Shown here in pieces: positions 1-11,559 of a stretch of DNA of 64,000 nt (within the stretch, counting starts at the first letter, position 1; each line of letters opens with the position of its first letter). Origin of the DNA: Allacma fusca. Lineage: Eukaryota; Arthropoda; Collembola; Symphypleona; Sminthuridae. The notes beneath the pieces were generated by a model. The model saw only the letters and a program-made list of their open reading frames with translations. It was not told the origin of the DNA and did no database searches. The position numbers and the translations under genes are program-made. The DNA is taken from the NCBI GenBank assembly GCA_947179485.1, contig OX359245.1, positions 31,545,067-31,609,066 of the forward strand, in the 5' to 3' direction.

Positions 1-49
1 TTTTTAAATAATAATAAACCATGATTTTGTAATACACTTTTGACTATAC

Positions 50-588
50 TTTTTCCACCGGAGTGAATACATTGAGATACAAGCAGTCCTCATCTCCTAC
101 AACATTTAAATTACCACTAAAGGGATCAATTTGAGGACAAATTGAACTGTAGGCAAAAGCATTTAAGATTCCATCCCACCTTCGGACAGGCTCAGCTTGC
201 TACATAAATTCAGAAATTATTTAAGACAATTAATTGTAATAATTCTTGCCAATCTGTATTTTCATGCCTGCATTAAAATTCAAAATTTCACCTCAAATCT
301 GGGTGTTTTTTCCGCATAGGGTATCCCTTTATAGGCGAAGTATTCCTTCCCGCGGAAAGATGTTAGAATGGTTCCACGGAGTTTTCCAGAAGTAGTGTCA
401 GTAACCCCTGGTATTTTTTCGGGTGAACTAAAAACCTCAAAATATATACAATTATTACGAAATACCTCGATTCTTTCGTTAATCCATCTTAAAAATCGGA
501 CTAAAATATTTGGACGCTCGCTAATAAAATGTCCATTGCTGAGGGTGAGCAAAACAAAGACTGAGTAAAATAAAAATAATAATCGCAT
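50..588 (-). CDS. Secreted carboxylesterase (COesterase family), 5' part only
   Basis: Type-B carboxylesterase of the alpha/beta-hydrolase fold, a family that hydrolyses esters. Two exons are visible: 588-292 and 199-50. The first has a signal peptide (MRLLFLFYSVFVLLTL) and then GKLRGT and FAYKGIPYAEK, the classic N-terminal strand and GIPYA motif. The second reads QAEPVRRWDGILNAF, then ICPQ and EDCLYLNVFTP, the conserved family block. Both junctions are phase 0 (GAG|gtgaaa, tag|CAAGCTG) and rejoin as RFE-QAEPV, as the family expects. I chose the ATG at 588 rather than the upstream one at 663 because it begins the signal peptide. The catalytic Ser, Glu and His lie beyond the left edge, so activity cannot be judged. 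149 residues are visible of the usual 550 or so. About 60 extra residues between the signal peptide and the esterase start are unusual and unexplained. Confidence 0.88.
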
Positions 589-682
589 GGCTGCATTCAA
601 GATATTTGGATTCAATAGGGTCTTGAAAAATTTCCACTGTATTGCAAAACAGATTTGCAGCAAAATCTTGGTCTCGCATCAG

Positions 683-691
683 TTTTATATA
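683..691 (-). promoter_or_regulatory. TATA box of the carboxylesterase gene
   Basis: Read on the minus strand this is TATATAAAA, about 95 bases upstream of the chosen ATG at 588. It would place the transcription start near 655. That start would put the alternative ATG at 663 outside the mRNA, which supports the shorter protein. Confidence 0.55.
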
Positions 692-3600
692 CTTGGATAT
701 TGGTAACCATTATTTTTTCGCGTGCTAAGGGAACATCCTTCATGTTTATGTTCATTGGGAATGCTTAGTAGTGCGTAAGTTCAGATCTCTGAAGATTTTT
801 TCGTGTTTTATATGACAGGAAAATTGTGCGTTAGTCTGTTCGAATAGTGGACTGCCACATAATATGTAATTAGGGCGTGTGTTATATTGGCTAACAATAA
901 TCTGTTTAATATATGTACATTCTCATACTGAGAAACCTTCAGTCAGCTTTAGATCTATGAGTGACATCTTTCCACCCAGATTGACAGAAAGTGATCTCGT
1001 CCAACTATTTATTATCACATGTTATTTGCTTTGTCATCATTGCTGGAGTTTTCATAATAAATGTAATAATTAACTCGGATGTTGTCATAATTTTTTTCCA
1101 TTACGCATTCTTGTTGTTAGCTTGATTTGGGGTATTTCCATTAAAGCAACTCAATTATTAATTTAGGAAAAGCTTAGTCTAGCCTGTGTAAAAACCACAA
1201 CATGTATAAGAAATAGATTGATTTTGCGTGACTAAAGCATTTAAATGAAATTATCATTTCCGAGTCACTATGACTTCCCATTCGTTTAGAATGTAACCAC
1301 ACTTTCACATGAATAATCAATTCAAGTTCCTGTTCGCCTCACAGTCAGAATGGACATATAATTATATGCTTGTGCAGAAATATGGACGAGCATTTCTCAC
1401 TTCTTATAGAACCTAACAATTTCGCAATCTTGTCATCTCTGCTCTCTCAACAAGTAACTGTGGCATAGCTGGTTAGCCTATAAGAAGCAAACCATTTTTT
1501 TAATATTTTTTTTACTATTTTGTTAAAATGGAAAATCCCACCGTAAGAGTTTGACTTGGCCTAAAACCAACTTACTAAAAGTTGACAATACTTTAAACAA
1601 TTTCGTTGTCCTAGACATAGAAAATTTTTGAAGGACCTTTATCATCACACCATAGTTAAATTAATATACATCATTAAGTATATATATGCTAGATATATGT
1701 ATAATTATATGTAATTACGCAAAATAATTCTTAAAGATTGATTATGGTCTTCACACAGACAGTTACGAAAATTAATTTAATAGTAGTTTGTAAACTTTTA
1801 ATTTGTTTATTACTCTTTTTCAAAATGTTGTAAACGGATTTAATCGGTAAGTTGGATTTTTTGGATTTTTTTGTAGGTGAGGGTCCCAGATTCAACAAAT
1901 TGGACATGGAATTTCAAAGAAATGTTGCTTGATGTACATAGTTAATGTAGTACAAAATCCAAGACTTACAGTGCTCATTGGTTGTACGTCCTTACAATGC
2001 CAAAAAATACCAGAGTTAAAAATTTTAAACAATAGGGAAAAGAGTATTAGTTAATTGTTTTACAAGATGAATCGTATTCTCAGGATCCTGTAATAATAAT
2101 TTAAAGGCAGGGGAAATTTTCAATGAGTCGATTGTAAAATCATTTAAGAATTCAAAACCAAGCAACCCTAAAACATGCATAGAATAAATTTACAATAATT
2201 CATTCAAGCCCAAGCTCCAATTAAATATGCAAAATTAATTTACAAATTTTTCCAAACAAAAAAAAAAACCAAAATGACATTCAGCCAAGATATAGCTTAA
2301 TGTATTTTATATAGTGCCTGTAGTTCTAGTTAATTTTGTTTCCTTGGGTGAAAACACTAAGCAGTCAATTTTGCGTTTAGGGAAATTTGTACTAATTTTA
2401 TCGGAAAAATTTGGATAGTCTATTTTTTTCTATTATTAAATAGTGCGTCTAGTTTAATCACATTAGTCCCTAAACATCCATTCATGTACAAATATGTAAC
2501 AATTACAGCTTAATATAAATGTGAGCTGGTGAATCATATGGAAAATCTTTATAATGTATCAGTACATGCATACTGTATACTTGATGTACATTCCCATTGC
2601 ATCACTAACGTTGTAAATGACAGCCCTTTGGATTGTTTACGTCAGAAGGAAGTCGGGAATTTGGTACAGGGCCTTAATAGGGTGTTTCCTCCATAATCAC
2701 TTTATTGTGTGGCCTCATATATGTAATTTACAGCGCAATAACTCATGGAAATATTTTTTATTATTATAGACAGTCCACACCAGAGAATCCCTGAAAGCTT
2801 GTTTTTAACATTTAAATAAAAACAACGCGTGGGACAATTATACAAACTTTAGTCTTCAAATTGAGCTAAAAGTTATTTTTTGTAGATCTTTTATTACCTT
2901 ATTCTTAATTTCTTATTTACTCCTCTCGTGATAATTGTTTAATGATCATATACATATGCAAATAAAGAGTTTCATTTACCTCCTATACTCTTTTCAATGG
3001 AACTTTGTGTATTGATACAATTGCAACAATATCTGTGCAGTTTTTGTACAGTAGGTAAATGTCTCAAAAGAATGACATGCTTAAGGAAAATTGTCACAAA
3101 ATTGTAAAAAAACATGAAACATTGGCTGATGTTTTTAACCTGGAGTAGTTTTCATTGTTTCTGATCCTCAATAACTTGACAATTGAGGATGCCCATGTTA
3201 GAAATCCCATCACTCATTGTTCCTAGGGCAATGAATTAGATTTATTGCAGACCAATATATATTCTCAAATTCTAAATACTTATTGTGCTATATTAGATTG
3301 AACAATTGGAAAAACCTGCCATAACACAATTTAGATTCTAAGGCACCTGCTCAAGGTTAGTTTAGGGAAGTTGTAAGTATGTACGTGAATGCAATTACAC
3401 GTGTATATCCCTCACCCCTAAAGTAATGAACTTTGCACTGACAATGAGCAAAACGTTCACATGAATTTCTTAACTTTTCCAACTTTACCCCAAAACTTGT
3501 TTCTGAAGAGGAAATTAATTTTTTTCAAAACGAATTTCCGAGTTTTACATTAATTTCCTACAATTATATATTACATTCTATTGTTTAGATGTAATTATAG

Positions 3601-4164
3601 ATACTATTTTTTACTGTAGTAGGTTAACTTGGAATTTTTATGTGTCCCAGGCTTATTGTTAATTGTTAGCGCGGAGACTCCACACGAGAGATTAAATTAT
3701 ATCATTACACGGGCAAAACGAAACTTAATTCTTAATTCAGTCCACCTTTTTTTTATAATTTTCTCATACAGTTTATCCCATGGCCTTAGCTGGTCTTCCC
3801 TATCAGTATACACTTGTAAGGAGCTTTTTACATGCTTTTATTTTTTCCCTTGTTCCCACCGTAGACGCAGTGATTCATAGTAAATTTTATGCCCCCAAAT
3901 CTCTCGGGGAGTTTGGGTTTCCCACGTCGATACTTATGTGTGGCTAAAAAATAAATTTGAATTGATGCCTTGTACTTTAATAATTACAATACATTGGCTA
4001 TTTCTACCCTACCTCGTAAAGCTAAATTACATTCCTCGTTTGATTTCTCACCTGTCAGCAGCTGAATAAAAATTTACAGGTTGTCTTTAAATTAAGTTAT
4101 TTTAAAAGTGCCTTGCCAAGTCATTGTACATACTCAGAGCTGCCCATGCAAAATAATTAGTAAA
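692..4164. other. Intergenic stretch, no gene seen
   Basis: AT-rich sequence between the divergent carboxylesterase and the first CRAL-TRIO gene. The open frames here (879-1073, 3629-3880) are short, have no recognisable domain and lack good splice context. No RNA gene or clear repeat was recognised. Confidence 0.5.
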
Positions 4165-5321
4165 ATGTTCAGTATTTGTATAACACCGGGTAAAATTTTC
4201 CTTGTCCTTCTATACATTTTCGGTGTAAAGTTCACAAGTGCGGCGGAAACCTCTGCAGAAAATGCAGTGACTGATTACCCTATTAGCGTAAGTAGTGTTT
4301 AACGCGTTTGCATTTATTTGGTCCCAGGAAATGTAAAACCCAAAATTGGGGCACAGTGAGAATGTTCAGGAGTTATCGATTTTTCAGTGCAATATTTTTT
4401 GTTTAATTTATAGTTATTTCCAGATAATGATCTGAACGTATGGCAGGCTCCGGCTGAAATTCGTAAGATGTTTACGTACTACTGGAGTGGATTTGATGAG
4501 GAGTGTAGACCTAGTAAGTGTAACTTGGGCCGAGTTTCTGATTTTGGAATTGACCGTCTATTTTCCTGGAAAGATAAAATAATTGGGTGTGTTCAGTCTT
4601 AAATTGTCTTCTCTTTTGTTTTTAAGTCGGATTTGTTTTACAATTAATTTAGTTTGGGTTGGAGAGCTGGGAAAGTGGGACGCTAGGAAAGTTATTGAGA
4701 GAGGGGAAGACAGTAAGAAAATGTTGCGGAAGTATATTTACCAAGGCATATATAGACTGTTGGAGAGCTTAAAGTTTAACAATACTGACTGTCCACCCCC
4801 GAAAGAAGTTATTGGAATTTTAGACGTTGAGGGATTTAATTATCGTCAGATCGCATCAACAGCAAGTAAAAGTTCCAGCTAATGATATTTTGTCACAAAA
4901 ATATACAAATTCTTGAATTGGTATCTCTTATGAACTTAACTTCAATATTCGTTTCTTTCAGCTGTGTCGTACTTGCTGAATATTGTCAAGGAATTTGTTC
5001 CAGTTATGATGAAATATGTTCAAAGTGTGTACTTTATTAACAGTAAGTCATTTAAATTTCGACATTCAATTCAAATTTCAAAATGTAAATTTATAAGTTT
5101 TAATATAGTTTTAAAAATACTTAAATACAGCCAATTTTGCGGCTAACGGTTTGGTGACAATTGCAAGACCAATTCTAGGGGAGTTCATGGCAAGGGTGGA
5201 AGTATACGGCACTCGCAAATCTACTTGGTTACCAGCTATCCTCAAAAGATTTCCAAAGGAACAACTGCCGGAAAAACTTGGGGGCAAAAAGGGCTTCACG
5301 CCTCTCAAATCCTATGGATAG
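4165..5321 (+). CDS. Secreted CRAL-TRIO (Sec14-like) domain protein, copy 1
   Basis: A 235-aa protein in five exons: 4165-4287, 4414-4513, 4653-4865, 4962-5042, 5131-5321 (intron phases 0,1,1,1). CRAL-TRIO domains bind a small hydrophobic ligand such as a retinoid, tocopherol or phospholipid. After a signal peptide (GKIFLVLLYIFGVKFTSAAE) come WVGELGKWDARKV, the core strand GILDVEGFNYRQI, the helix-strand YVQSVYFIN, and the C-terminal RFPKEQLPEKLGG, equivalent to the PEQLPxEYGG end of Sec14-like proteins. The CRAL-TRIO N-terminal helical domain is absent. The copy at 54914 has the same introns and phases, which supports the model. The longer open frame upstream begins at a GTG; the ATG at 4165 directly precedes the signal peptide. 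A secreted location is unusual for the family, and the ligand is unknown. Confidence 0.85.
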
Positions 5322-5393
5322 AAGATTGAGGGAAGTTCGGATGTGTTTCTATGTAACTTTGTTTTGTATTCGCACAAATAACTTATTTTAATT

Positions 5394-5399
5394 AATAAA
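5394..5399 (+). terminator. Polyadenylation signal AATAAA of CRAL-TRIO copy 1
   Basis: AATAAA 73 bases after the stop codon at 5321, at a normal distance for an animal 3' UTR. Confidence 0.6.
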
Positions 5400-7185
5400 T
5401 AACTTTCATGTATTCTCTAATGCCTCGACACCTTTTCTTCTAAATAATTTCTCCATGTGGTACGATTCACTTACGCTAAAGTCAGAAAATATTATGTAAA
5501 CCGTACGTTATTGTTTTCCATATATTATAATGGCAGTGCCTTTATTGCATATACATATGCTTACGTTTTTAGAATGACTGTAATCCTAGTAACTCCAATA
5601 AAGTAGTAAGCGCATTCCAGAAATTTTTAAATTGTTGGCGGACTTCCCGCTGTAGCTGCTGTACACACTACCAAGGGCTTTTATCAATGCATAAAATCAT
5701 AAAGTAATATTAAATATTAAACATTTCGGACAAGCAGTCGAGAAAAGATTATGGCCATATATCTCGAGTCATAAACCCCACTAAGATACTTAGTAATCGA
5801 CATTTAATCAGACATCAACTATGATATATATTTCATATGATAGAAATTTCAATATCATAAACCATCAACATTCTTCTATGAATATTGGAGAATACTCCAA
5901 CGGGTTCATCCGGTTGCTAATTATTAGAAGTCTTCATGTTTAAATGTGCTGCTAAAATATTTGAAATGTAATCTATAATCCGTAACCCCATTTCTAAAAT
6001 TTTAGATAATTTATATGTAATCTGTAATTCCTAGTACAATTTCTAGGAAAATAATCCGTAATCATCGCCCAAGATATTTAAATTAGAATCATGTAGTCAT
6101 ACTTTGATCCTTGGCATGTATTCCCAAGCTAATTGCCCACAAACGTTTTTCAAGTAAGAATAATCTGTAATCCGAAATCCAACATTTATTTTATGTGAAT
6201 TATCCAGCCTTGATATCAGCTACTCTCTTGTGACAAAGCCACCCTATTAGTATTCGTAGTAAATCTACACTGGTCACGTTTAGAGCAAACTTGTCTCACA
6301 TTGCCTGGAAGACGTAGTCAAGGGGCAGTCACGTGGGTAGGAGTCACGAGAGCATAACGTGCTATACCTTCAACATGGATATACACACAAAACCCTCCTT
6401 ACTGTTCGTGCTGGGAATTCTTTTTTAATTATCGTCTGAATAAATTTAACATCCCCGTTTTATGACTATCGAATTCCACATTGCTCACTCTTTGTGAAAT
6501 AGAACATCAAATATCGGGTATTTCTAACTCTGCTTCGTAACGGAGTTTTATTTAGCTTTTAAGTTTGTAAACCCACATCACTGAAGTAGTTGGGCCTGTT
6601 AAGCAGGGCTTTATACTAGTACCATGCAATGCCAATGTGTCCAGTATCGACGAATCAAATACTAATATTGCTCTCATGACGTCACGACAACAAACAAATC
6701 AAGAAACATTTACATACAAAAAAATATTTCTGATTTACTCTGATTTTCCTCGACGAGCACGAGATAGAATTACTTTGTCTTGCAGATTATTCCAGGTGGG
6801 AGTTAAATTGATATCAGGTATCTCAAGGGTTAATAAAAATTAAAGTGGTAACTGTTTGTCGAATTTTTTCGAAAGCTTTCTGTAAGTCCATTGTAAATAT
6901 ATTGTTTTACGTTACTCTCGCTGCAAGAGGCTCATCGTGAGAGCATTTTCTGCATCGGAGTAAAAATAGTTATACATTTGCAAATGTTCCTAACAATATT
7001 TTTATTTATTTTTTCTTATTAAGAGCATTCGGCAAAAACAGTATTTTGGTTTCTCCGCGGTAAATGTGCAGAGCTTACTTTTAGTGAATCATCCAATTTT
7101 AAATTTTTATTTCTTTTCTACAGGGGATTTCCTGAAAAATACTGTTAGAGGCTTCAGCCGAAACGAAGTTTGTGAAACCGATTCC
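5400..7185. other. Intergenic stretch with degenerate short repeats
   Basis: No gene recognised. Between about 5940 and 6185 variants of AATCTGTAAT and AATCCGTAAT recur several times, interspersed with TTTCTA-rich text, like a decayed simple element. Around 7111-7122 a pyrimidine tract ending in CTACAG looks like the splice acceptor of the next gene's coding exon. Confidence 0.4.
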
Positions 7186-7761
7186 ATGGATACTAAAAGT
7201 TCGGAGTCTTGTTCGTGTTTGGCATGCACGAAGTCCGCTGGTCACAAGCCATCTTTCGGGAAGTCTGTAATGGATTATGATGACGAGAGTTCCCCTCGAT
7301 GCATCGATGATTCAGTCAAGAAAAGGAAAATTGACAACAGCCCCTTTGGTAAATTGATGAGGAAAGGAAAAACTGGAGAATCTGCCAAACGGGCTAAATG
7401 CCCCAAGAAAAGCAAGGTTGGGATCAGTGATGATAGCGACGATGTGAGCGGGTTGGCGATGCAATCGATGCGCGAACAGGAAATGTGTGAATTTGGGATC
7501 TACTCAAGACCGGACAAGATCTGTGGTTGCTGCGGATTGTTCTCTCGGATATTTGGACCCTTTATAGTGGCACTGCTGCTCCTTCAGTATACAATGGGCT
7601 TCTTTGGACGCTGGGTCCTGGCAGATGATTGTTTTCTCAAAGGGAACTTGTGCGAGATGGAACGGTATGATTGCCGTGGGCCTTACCTTGCCTGGTACTG
7701 GTGCGATGAGAGCATCACGGGTGCTCTTAAAGCATATAGAAATTATCCTTTTGATTTCTGA
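7186..7761 (+). CDS. Orphan single-pass membrane protein with basic/acidic N-terminus and Cys-rich tail
   Basis: Open frame of 191 codons from the ATG at 7186 (context TTCCATGG). I do not recognise the family. Residues 1-110 are hydrophilic with lysine/arginine clusters (VKKRKIDNS, KRAKCPKKSK) and acidic DDSDD and DYDDES patches, suggesting a cytoplasmic or nuclear tail. A CGCCG motif is followed by one hydrophobic segment (IFGPFIVALLLLQYTMGFFG), then about 50 residues with five cysteines and several Trp/Tyr (CFLKGNLCEMERYDC, YLAWYWCDE). A splice acceptor (ttttctacag) sits at 7122, so a 5' UTR exon or extra N-terminal coding exon probably lies upstream. No stop separates the acceptor from the ATG, so the true start could be further upstream. 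AATAAA signals follow at 7864 and 7881. Confidence 0.6.
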   Translation: MDTKSSESCSCLACTKSAGHKPSFGKSVMDYDDESSPRCIDDSVKKRKIDNSPFGKLMRKGKTGESAKRAKCPKKSKVGISDDSDDVSGLAMQSMREQEMCEFGIYSRPDKICGCCGLFSRIFGPFIVALLLLQYTMGFFGRWVLADDCFLKGNLCEMERYDCRGPYLAWYWCDESITGALKAYRNYPFDF

Positions 7762-7863
7762 TCTTATTGTAACCTGTTACCTAAAAACTTGCCATGATTT
7801 GTAACACCGTATTTATGGAGCTATAAATGTTCCTATTTATTATTATTGGGTGTTAGCTAATTT

Positions 7864-7886
7864 AATAAAGTGTGGAGAGAAATAAA
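7864..7886 (+). terminator. Pair of AATAAA polyadenylation signals
   Basis: AATAAA at 7864-7869 and 7881-7886, about 105-125 bases after the stop of the orphan membrane protein. Confidence 0.55.
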
Positions 7887-8059
7887 CTTTTATTAGAAGG
7901 CAGTTCAGAAATCGAAAGTGCATTGATTTCTTGGGTAATAGTTAATTCGTTGACCTCAGTCAATTATTCTGAACAGAAATAGGGAAGGTAAAGTTTCAGT
8001 GAGGGTGATTTTTTTTTACCACTGCATAGCTTGACTTCCTTCTTTGATAAATTACGTCT

Positions 8060-8228
8060 GTACTGACAAGATTGAATGTATAAATAGACTGTGGGGATTT
8101 TGTGGGCTTTTAGCATTCGACAGCTTAATAGGATAAAACATCGAGTACGTTCTGAGAAAAATAAATAATTACTCCTGTGGAGTGATCGACAAATCCTGAA
8201 ATCAGTTTTGCCAAACACGCTTCACATC
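8060..8228 (+). repeat. Cluster block U, copy 1 (with TATAAATA box)
   Basis: Non-coding block shared with 16150-16275 and 21826-21986. It carries TGTATAAATAGACTG at 8077-8091, identical at 21826-21840, and ends in a CAGTTTTGCCAAACACGCTT-like segment that all three copies share in diverged form. It lies 1.4 kb upstream of the first PPPDE-like gene. The conserved TATAAATA suggests an old core promoter carried along in duplication, but I see no clear gene directly after it. Confidence 0.5.
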
Positions 8229-9639
8229 AATGTTCGACACTCACGCAGAGTAAATCTTGGAGGAATGAAAGACGTGACGTCTTGTTAAGGGTGAGGGAAG
8301 GTTTTGGAAACAGTCTCCCAAATATCCCAGACATCAAGCCATTAATACATCCACCTCCCCTGGCCACATATTGGAGAAGAACCGCATAATTTTTTTCTAA
8401 TAACGTACGTAGGAGAACTGTGTATTTGATTGGAAGCATCGGGGCAATATGAGATGGATTTTATTATTTTGTGACGACTTCAGACGTTGGTGCGGTTTCG
8501 TAAACATTAATGTAATGTTTTTGAGTTTTATTGTAACCCAGTTTTTAGCTATGGATTTTTTAAATAGGGCTGCAAATTATAACTGACTTTGTAAAGCTCC
8601 ATTCCAAATGCTTTATTTAGGAAGAAGAAGAAATTATTAAATAGATTATTAATTAATAATTAGAATTTAAATAGAAAACCAGTAAACTGATTTTTGGAAT
8701 GGATATTTGAAATTTTCCCGCTCAAACATGAGAATCAATAATTTGTTTCAAAAATCCCTACTCGCCCTTTCGGAGGCACGAGCCACGACCACGACTTTGA
8801 GGTTGAAGACTTTCCTGTTCACACATTACGAATTGCCGCCTCTGCAATGAACTTTTATCCGAAGGAGGAAAGTCAATAGAAATTTAAGTTTAAGGTTGGG
8901 TTGGAAATCAGGGCGGAAATAAAATATACATCACGTCCATGGCGTCTATACATACGACAGACAGGTATAATGTAATTAGACACAGGGTTCGACAAAACCT
9001 TTCCTCCTCCCGCTGAATAATATTTTATTTGCTTGGGACTTTGCGGGGAAAACATTTCTCCTCAAATAATTTTTGGGGGATTTGCCAAAGTTCATTTTCC
9101 TAGTTTCATGCTTCAATTTCAGGAATAAAAGTCACGCACAGTAGGGATTTTAGCAGCAATGAAACATTTTTGTTACAATCAACATTTCTTGTAGCTCCTA
9201 GCGAACTTACGAAGACCTTCAGGAAATTGTCTACAAAATTTTGAAATTAAATGCTATTTTTTTTAATACAGCCCTTATATTAAGATTGAAGAGGGGACGA
9301 AGGCTTTTAGGCCACCTGGACGTTGCATCTTGGCTGCAAAGTCTGTGTAACATATGCGACTCATATATATACCTCATTCAATGAAAACTGCATATAGCAC
9401 CGGATCTACAATAATAGAAATGTTTGCATCCTCCAAGAATTCTTGAAAACTATATTCCGCAAAGCAACCCCCGAGTTGCAGATTTGAGATTTCCACTGAT
9501 GAAACAATGAGTCACCGCACAATCTTATAAATGTTTATTGTGCATAATATTCATACGGCTGTCTGACATCCCAGGTTTCAAAACCCAGTCACTAGCCAGG
9601 CTCAATATTGTTTTAGTTTCTGTTCTGTGGTGATTAAAA
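8229..9639. other. Intergenic stretch before the PPPDE array
   Basis: No gene recognised. The minus-strand frames at 8227-8439, 8873-9055 and 9525-9719 lack domains. The last is a mirror of the first exon of the plus-strand gene at 9640. Confidence 0.4.
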
Positions 9640-10463
9640 ATGAGTCCCGACGGATCTCCAGTTCTCACCTTTGAGTGGGACCTCTCAGGTGAGGTAACAG
9701 GTAGCGTTGTGAGGCACATTGGTATTTTAGTTTTCGGAACGTTTTATGAGTACCTTCCAACGGGGATAATTAAAACTGAGGTAAGAAGTCACACTGATTT
9801 TTTTTTTATTTCGAGCATCCTTATTCCAATTTGAATAAAATATTGCTCCCTGACTTGCTGACATTTCCTCCAGATTTTACCTGGAGATTTCCCTCACACA
9901 CCCGAAGGCGGAACCCCGTCAAAGGCCTTTGGAATTGAATTAGGAAGAACAAAATTGACTGAGTCTGACTTTAACGACTGGGTTTCCAGTCAGACCATAA
10001 ATCAATTCAAGTAATAAAATAAAAGTCACTCATTTCCATTTTGATTTTTTTTCTATCCACGATTACATTACAATGGAAGCTTCGAAATTGTCATTGAAAT
10101 TTGTGGGATTTTTTTAGAGCTAAAAACTACAATGCTGCATTCAACAACTGCATTTTCTTTGCCGCCAAAGCTTGTCGATTTTTGGGTGTTCATGCCCCAA
10201 TCCGTTGGACAATAACCGCATCCGTGATTACAGGAAGGTGAGCAACTTTTGGAATACCAATTTCACAAATAAATTCAATTAACAAGACATATCCTTTAAC
10301 ATGATACAAAAATAAATAAATAAAACATAAAAATGATAATTAAATTTGAATTAAATAATAAATAGTAATATTAAAGCGTAAATTTTTATTTTTCAGCTTC
10401 GATATTTCTCTCCCTGTTGTTGGTATTTTTGGCGGGGGCCGGAGATCCATGGCACAGTCGTAG
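9640..10463 (+). CDS. PPPDE/DeSI-like cysteine protease-fold protein, subfamily 1 (copy A)
   Basis: 154-aa protein in four exons: 9640-9780, 9874-10010, 10118-10237, 10397-10463. It resembles PPPDE (DeSI/DUF862) papain-fold isopeptidases, some members of which remove SUMO or ubiquitin. Visible signs are TFEWDLSG, matching the family's YDLSxG start; RHIGILVFGTFYEY with candidate catalytic His26; ELGRTKLTESDF, matching the GSTEVTEEIF stretch of DeSI-1; and YNAAFNNCIFFAAKACRFL with candidate nucleophile Cys104. The His-Cys spacing of 78 is close to the 70 of DeSI-1. The C-terminus is IFGGGRRSMAQS. Exon lengths 141/137/120 are identical to those of the copy at 20690, a strong check on the splicing. 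It lacks the Asn before the family's usual NCNxF, having NNCIFF, so activity is uncertain. LRAT-type NlpC/P60 proteins are the alternative. Confidence 0.82.
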
Positions 10464-10919
10464 ACAAGAATGGCCATATTTAGATTTATATAGTCATAAA
10501 TATTGGAATTTGACATGTCATGTGTCCTAATTCGTAATCACATATTTTGAGCAATTATTATAATTTGTGTAATTACATTTACAGGTTGCCCCTTTTTTCT
10601 CACAGCACCCCAGTCTTGTTCTTTGGATTATTCTAATTTTAAGGATCCTTCGATTAATTTTTTAGCATTTATCCATAATGCATTTAAACCTGAAAAAATA
10701 ATTTGTAGGATATGTACTGACTTGAGGATATTAATGTCAGCAGTACAGCTATAGTTGTTTGTATTTTTCTTCATGAGCGTATGTATCCCCTCGCGACATA
10801 ACTTTTGATGCCTTCAAATGATCAAATAAAATCCTTGTAAAATGTCAGGCAAAATAAACATGAGACTCTTCCAAGCCTGGAGTCAACTCTCAACGCGTCT
10901 GTTAACTTGTCATCTTATT
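10464..10919. other. Spacer between copy A and block V
   Basis: 3' flank of the PPPDE-like gene at 9640. AT-rich; nothing recognised beyond a possible AAATAAA near 10826. Confidence 0.4.
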
Positions 10920-11559
10920 TTTTTTACTTTCAGTGAGGAGTCATTGTGAGAGCCAACATATACATAAAAACACACATGTAATAAGTAACTCGTGACTTGT
11001 GCAAGGCCAAGCATTAGGAACAAACTCTCCCGAACCACGAAATATGCAAAGTGATATGAAAAAGTTTGCAATGAAATATCCTATGTTGCTTGAAGTACTG
11101 TGTCTACACATCTTTTTTTCATGGGATCTCTTGCTCTGTTTATTTTTGTAACTTTGTGTCAGAGAAGTCATGAGGCAGTCAAGCAAAGATTTGCTTTGTG
11201 GGTTAGCACTTAGCACTCTGTCGCGAGCAAAATTCTTTCCGTAGCATATTTTTATAATTAAGTGTAAAAATGTGAACTTGGATAAAACTATTCATTTTTT
11301 TGTATGAATACTCTTCGCTGTCATTTCCATAGCGTCTATAGTTGAATTGTTAACAGGGATTTAAGTAACAGCTCACAATCAGAGGAGGACATACCATTTA
11401 GTTGTACACAAGTTTATATTTAACAAGTGGAACTCAAACCTCACGTTTGTAGGAAGGAACGTTCAGGAAATCTTGGGAGCAACTATTTGTTTATTAGTGA
11501 GCTCAACTATTTGTAAGCAAAACTTGTATTCCTTTGTGAATAATATGGGGTTCGTTCGT
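10920..11559 (+). repeat. Cluster block V, copy 1: 5' flank of the subfamily-2 pseudogene
   Basis: About 640 bases homologous to 16800-17451 and 26950-27480, the 5' flanks of the two intact subfamily-2 genes. Landmarks in all three are a GTTTATTTTTGTAAC-like stretch (11137, 17016, 27158) followed by TTCGTAATAATTCTAAAGC-like text next to the start codon. Conservation of this flank suggests it includes the promoter. Confidence 0.6.
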
